The translations under genes and the position numbers were made by a program. A DNA stretch of 64,000 nt, from assembly GCF_900115955.1 (NCBI RefSeq), contig NZ_FOYL01000018.1:103514-167513 (forward strand), read 5' to 3'. Shown here piece after piece: positions 61,208-64,000 of this stretch. The stretch's first letter is position 1; the number at the start of each line of letters is the position of its first letter. The notes beneath the pieces are model-generated. The model made no database searches. It was not told the origin of the DNA and was given only the letters and a program-made list of their open reading frames with translations. This stretch comes from Lentzea waywayandensis. GTDB lineage: Bacteria > Actinomycetota > Actinomycetes > Mycobacteriales > Pseudonocardiaceae.

Positions 61208-62578
61208 CTAGGCGACGGCGCGCAACGCGGCACGGCCCTGCGTAACGAACTGGACGAGTTCGCGGATGTCCTGATCGGACTGGTAGGAAGCGCGGACACG
61301 AAGCGGGTTGCGGGAGCCCTGCTCCACCACGAACCCGATGCCGGCATGTGCCGGATCGAGCGGGATCTCATCGGCCAGCGCGCCGCGGAGCCGCATCCCG
61401 TCACCGAGCACCATGTCGACCTGGTTTTGCGAAGTGACTGACAGGCACACGCGAGCCGTGAACAGCTCCCGGACCGGAACGGTGTCCTTCGTGGGTTCCT
61501 GCACGTACCCCGCGACCGAGAACCCAGCGGCGCGACCCTGAGTCATGATCTCCGCAAGCAGCTTGAGCACCCCGCGCACTTCGGCTGGCGGACCGTACGC
61601 GGTGAGCATCCCGAGTTCATCGATCTGCAGCAGCCGCAAAGGTGTCTCCGCGGACGCGGTGAACTTGCGCTTGCCCTGCGACCGCAGCTCCGCCTGCCGA
61701 ACCTTCATCTCGTCGCGGAACAGCTCGACCGTCTCGACCGCGTCATCCCACTCGATCGCCCGACGGTGGAACAGATCAGCACCGACCTCGGTCTCCATCC
61801 CCTCTTTGAGGTCGATCACGTCCGGCTTCACGACGCCCGCGCGCAACAACGGAGCCATCCCCCGCAACGGCGACCACAGCAACGACCCCTTGCCCGACCC
61901 GGTGGCGCCAGCGACGAACAGGTGCTGTCCGAGGAACGACTGTGTCCAGGGCTGCCCGTGCTCGGTGTCGCCCAGCTCGATCGCGGACAGGTCGACGCCG
62001 TCGATGTCGTGTACCAGCTCGACCGGCGGAATCGCTTCGTCGGTGAACGGATTCTCCCGCTCCACCACCAACGCCACGACCTGAGGACAAACCTTGACAA
62101 CGGCAACCCGCTCAGCCAGCAGCGCGTTCGCGAGCGCAGTGGCCCTCTCCTCGAACAGCTCCGGCGTCTGCCCCCGGTTGATCCGCACGTGGATCGTGTC
62201 GATCGAGGGCGATGCCGACCGCACCTTCAAGATCCGAGGAACGACCAGCTCACCGGTCCGGCGGTTCTCCGTGGTCAGACCGCAGTCGTCCAAGATGTCT
62301 CGCCAGCGCGAGCCCACATAAGTGAGCCAGCGCCGGTGCCAGGCCCGAAGCCGCGGGAGCATCGTCGTGTCGAAGCTGTCCGGATGCCCTCGGTACCAGC
62401 CCGCCAAGCCGAGCGCCGCACCAGCCGTGATCCCGCCCGTGGTGGGCACCCCGAGTTGAGCGACTCCGACACCGAGTGCGGAGGCCAGTGATGCAGGACC
62501 CGCCACCATGCCGGGGTGCTGCACGCTCCAGCGAATCGCACGGAACTCCCACTTGGGCTTTCGTGACGTGTTCGGCAT
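61208..62578 (-). CDS. traB: FtsK/SpoIIIE-type TraB DNA translocase of AICE
   Basis: 456 residues from ATG 62578 with AGGAGG five bases before. N-terminal hydrophobic patch (residues ~20-62) for membrane attachment. Motor domain with Walker A GATGSGKGS (residues 224-232) and Walker B LRLLQIDELGML, then YVQEPTKDTVPVRELFTARVCLSVTSQNQVDMVLGDG typical of this group. Hexameric pump moving double-stranded DNA between cells, the only protein needed for AICE-type transfer in related elements. Confidence 0.92.
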   Translation of the reverse strand: MPNTSRKPKWEFRAIRWSVQHPGMVAGPASLASALGVGVAQLGVPTTGGITAGAALGLAGWYRGHPDSFDTTMLPRLRAWHRRWLTYVGSRWRDILDDCGLTTENRRTGELVVPRILKVRSASPSIDTIHVRINRGQTPELFEERATALANALLAERVAVVKVCPQVVALVVERENPFTDEAIPPVELVHDIDGVDLSAIELGDTEHGQPWTQSFLGQHLFVAGATGSGKGSLLWSPLRGMAPLLRAGVVKPDVIDLKEGMETEVGADLFHRRAIEWDDAVETVELFRDEMKVRQAELRSQGKRKFTASAETPLRLLQIDELGMLTAYGPPAEVRGVLKLLAEIMTQGRAAGFSVAGYVQEPTKDTVPVRELFTARVCLSVTSQNQVDMVLGDGMRLRGALADEIPLDPAHAGIGFVVEQGSRNPLRVRASYQSDQDIRELVQFVTQGRAALRAVA

Positions 62579-62597
62579 ACCAACCTCCTCATGGCAC

Positions 62598-62638
62598 GCC
62601 GAAGGCCCGACCAGCACGCGCATGATCGGGCCTTCGGC
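62598..62638. terminator. hairpin between AICE operons
   Basis: Perfect 13-base arms at 62598-62610 and 62626-62638 with a 15-base loop lie just upstream of the traB ribosome site. No T-run follows on the minus strand, so it may be an attenuator or processing site rather than a full terminator. Confidence 0.6.
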
Positions 62639-62652
62639 AAGCTTCTGTTTCG

Positions 62653-62844
62653 CTAGCTGATGTAGGGCTTGACGTCCTCCAGCGCGACCAGCAACGTGGC
62701 CATCGCACGAGTGACCTTCTTGTGCTGCCCCAAGAACCTCAGCCGCGCGAACGGCATCTGGTCGAGGGCTTCGTTCAGTTGCTTCATGGACGTGTCGATG
62801 TCGTCAGCGACGTTCTTCGTCGCGAACCGTGCTCCAGCCGCCAT
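62653..62844 (-). CDS. AICE hypothetical protein, 63 aa
   Basis: ATG one base after the upstream stop, with GGAGG before it. Helical basic protein (MKQLNEALDQMPFARLRFLGQHKKVTRAMATLLVALEDVKPYIS). No known family. Pairs with the 89-residue gene upstream. Confidence 0.72.
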   Translation of the reverse strand: MAAGARFATKNVADDIDTSMKQLNEALDQMPFARLRFLGQHKKVTRAMATLLVALEDVKPYIS

Positions 62845-62845
62845 C

Positions 62846-63115
62846 TCAGACCCTCCACCCGCGTGAGATCAGCTCCACCTCGTACTTCTTGGCGTCCTCG
62901 GTCAGCACCTCGATCTCACGAACAACGTTGCCCGCCAACGACTTCAGCTCGTCAGCGGTCGGCACACTCCAGGCGTCAGACGGCATGTCCGCGTCGCTGA
63001 CCTTGTCGATGACGCCAGGTACCTGGTCGTCCATCACTTGCTGAACCAGGGTGATCGCGGCCCGGAACGTGGCGTAGTTGTCCTTCGCCTTGTTGTTCAC
63101 CACGGCGTTCGCCAC
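62846..63115 (-). CDS. AICE hypothetical protein, 89 aa
   Basis: GTG 63115 with AAGGAAGG upstream. Soluble helical protein: VANAVVNNKAKDNYATFRAAITLVQQVMDDQVPGVIDKVSDADMPSDAW, ELKSLAGNVVREIEVLTEDAKKYEVELISRGWRV. No recognised domain. First gene of the operon that includes the 63-residue ORF and possibly traB. Confidence 0.7.
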   Translation of the reverse strand: MANAVVNNKAKDNYATFRAAITLVQQVMDDQVPGVIDKVSDADMPSDAWSVPTADELKSLAGNVVREIEVLTEDAKKYEVELISRGWRV

Positions 63116-63381
63116 GGCAACACCTTCCTTTCCGTCGAAACGGGAGAGACCAAGGCCTCTGGCAGCACCGCAACCGCAGTACCCAGAGGCCAAAGAAGCT
63201 CCCGGTGCACGTGATCGGCACCGGAAAAAGGCATGGTTCGGCCCACTGTGGAATTCTCAAAGAACAGAAGGAGTCCCTTGCCATTTGGCAACACCGCCTA
63301 CCGACGCGACATCGCGCAGGTGGTCCGGTGGCCGCAAGGGCCAGACGAGCGTGACGCCGCAGCGCCACCGAAGCGCCTGAG
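63116..63381. other. AICE intergenic region with hairpins
   Basis: About 265 bases with no convincing gene. A nine-base inverted repeat GGCCTCTGG/CCAGAGGCC (63154-63162, 63183-63191) and a shorter CCGGTGC/GCACCGG pair follow the end of the SCO3933-type gene. It likely holds the terminator of that gene and the promoter of the 89-residue ORF. Confidence 0.5.
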
Positions 63382-63714
63382 TCAGGCGAGCTTGCGCAGC
63401 CCCAAGGCGCGGTACGCGATACCCGCGACGTTCTCGCCGCGACCGTTGCGGAACGAGTAGAACGACGCGCGCGGGTCGATCAGCTCGATCGAGTCGCCGT
63501 CCTCGAACCCGTCGCCGGGGTCCGCCGACAACGTCACGCGGATCTCCTCACCCTTTGCGCCCGGCTGCTTCTTGAACAGCGACACGACGTACTGGTTCGC
63601 GCCGTCCTGGTCCGTCACGACCTCGGTGTGACCATCGACCTCACGCGTCTTCAACTCCGGCAACTCCGTGAGCATCAGGCGCGTCTCCGACATGTCGAGC
63701 TTCTGGTTCCTCAT
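63382..63714 (-). CDS. SCO3933-family regulatory protein
   Basis: 110 residues from ATG 63714 with GGAGG six bases before. The sequence MRNQKLDMSETRLMLTELPELKTREVDGHTEVVTDQDGANQYVVSLF, RVTLSADPGDGFEDGDSIELIDPRASFYSFRNGRGENVAGIAYRALGLR follows the small beta-rich SCO3933-type proteins found next to the replication or transfer genes of AICEs. Exact role unresolved; annotated as regulatory in relatives. Confidence 0.78.
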   Translation of the reverse strand: MRNQKLDMSETRLMLTELPELKTREVDGHTEVVTDQDGANQYVVSLFKKQPGAKGEEIRVTLSADPGDGFEDGDSIELIDPRASFYSFRNGRGENVAGIAYRALGLRKLA

Positions 63715-63745
63715 GGCTGCCTCCAGCAGGTCGATTAGAGCTATA

Positions 63746-63801
63746 TCTATTAGACACCGCACAACGACAGGTGTCAATAGAGAAAGTTCTATTGGGTAGA
63801 A
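63746..63801. promoter_or_regulatory. AT-rich divergent operator region of the AICE
   Basis: Between the divergent SCO3933-type and GntR genes. A near-perfect inverted repeat TCTATTAGACACC (63746-63758) / GGTGTCAATAGA (63770-63781) and a second small one TTCTATTGGGTAGAA (63787-63801), plus TATATCTAT, make this the most AT-rich patch of the element. Likely binding sites of the GntR repressor over both promoters. Confidence 0.7.
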
Positions 63802-63857
63802 TCGCTGGTCAGAGGCCTGTAGAGATAGGGTTATCGCGAGCGACCGAGGGAGCCGAC

Positions 63858-64000
63858 GTGACGATCGGGTACAGAGAACTGGCCGGCGTGCTGCGTGATG
63901 CCATCCAGCAGGGCACGTACCCGCAAGGCACCACGCTGCCCAAGCAGGAAGAGATCGCGGCCGAGCACAGCATCAACATCAACACGGTCCGCAAGGCCGT
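63858..64000 (+). CDS. GntR-family regulator, KorSA-like, 3' truncated by window
   Basis: GTG 63858 with GAGGGA upstream; the frame is open to the end of the window. The visible 47 residues are the winged helix: YRELAGVLRDAIQQGTYPQGTTLPKQEEIAAEHSININTVRKAV. In pSAM2 the equivalent KorSA represses the transfer gene and its own promoter; the divergent position and operator-like repeats fit. Confidence 0.85.
   Translation, partial: MTIGYRELAGVLRDAIQQGTYPQGTTLPKQEEIAAEHSININTVRKA

Larger units (their letters stand above)
55967..64000. mobile_element. AICE (pSAM2-like integrative conjugative element), left part
   Basis: From the tRNA-Arg 3' end to the window edge the genes are those of an actinobacterial integrative and conjugative element: tyrosine integrase, excisionase, RepSA-type replication initiator, SpdB-like membrane protein, FtsK/TraB-type DNA translocase, SCO3933-family protein and a divergent GntR/KorSA-like repressor. 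Overlapping ATGA/TGATG junctions show tight operons. Such elements excise, replicate by rolling circle and transfer double-stranded DNA between hyphae. Genes are intact. The right att site is beyond the window. Confidence 0.9.

Noticed and set aside
63233..63460. Plus-strand 75-codon frame in the AICE
   Set aside because: Antisense to the end of the SCO3933-type gene, with no ribosome site and random composition.

Overview
The window is about 64 kb of GC-rich bacterial DNA with many GTG starts, Shine-Dalgarno sites of the GGAGG type, stop/start overlaps of 1-14 bases and strong third-position G/C bias. Together with a Rv2466c-type thioredoxin-fold protein, an Eis-type acetyltransferase, a DUF3558-like lipoprotein, a truncated haemoglobin GlbO, the 180-kDa NAD-dependent glutamate dehydrogenase and a pSAM2-like integrative element, this points to Actinomycetota, most likely Pseudonocardiales (Lentzea/Saccharothrix/Amycolatopsis-like). 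The genus is inference.

Layout. 1-6470: end of a PKD-domain protein, a small conserved-looking ORF, then a glycine-betaine/choline-type ABC system (ATPase, a double permease and a binding lipoprotein on the minus strand, with a second paralogous binding lipoprotein divergent on the plus strand). 6480-15730: a possible HEPN-domain protein, an alpha/beta hydrolase, tRNA-Pro and tRNA-Gly, a NAD(P)-binding protein divergent from an HxlR regulator plus VOC protein, a HIT protein, an MBL hydrolase/ComB pair, rpiB-nei, a membrane protein and an Eis-like acetyltransferase. 15772-48414: aldehyde dehydrogenase, AlkA-like glycosylase, and then a block whose gene content follows the M. tuberculosis Rv2464c-Rv2478c neighbourhood (rpiB, nei, Rv2466c, pepN, DUF5130, HNH, glbO, aglA, Rv2474c/Rv2475c, gdh, ettA, ssb). 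Lineage-specific insertions interrupt it: a barstar/GNAT fusion with a GNAT paralogue, an MFS exporter, an extraordinary 29-copy DSVRIT repeat protein, a prolyl oligopeptidase, MscS, LtrA, DUF2975 and a 1526-residue TPR/coiled-coil/FG-repeat protein.

48649-55764: a TetR-regulated DrrAB-like exporter with a clear palindromic operator, a CopD-CtaG fusion, a DUF3558-like lipoprotein, and an MFS transporter divergent from a LacI regulator with a palindromic operator between them.

55894-64000: tRNA-Arg(TCT), followed by the left part of an actinobacterial integrative and conjugative element (AICE). It runs int, xis, repSA, a spdB-like membrane protein, five small unknown genes, an FtsK/TraB-type translocase, two small unknown genes and an SCO3933-family regulator, all on the minus strand. 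A divergent GntR-family (KorSA-like) regulator is cut by the window end. The right end of the element lies outside the window.

The most unusual items are the DSVRIT octapeptide-repeat protein at 26407-27219, the FG-repeat protein at 41464-46044, the barstar-GNAT fusion at 21866-23590 and the uncharacterised AICE cargo.
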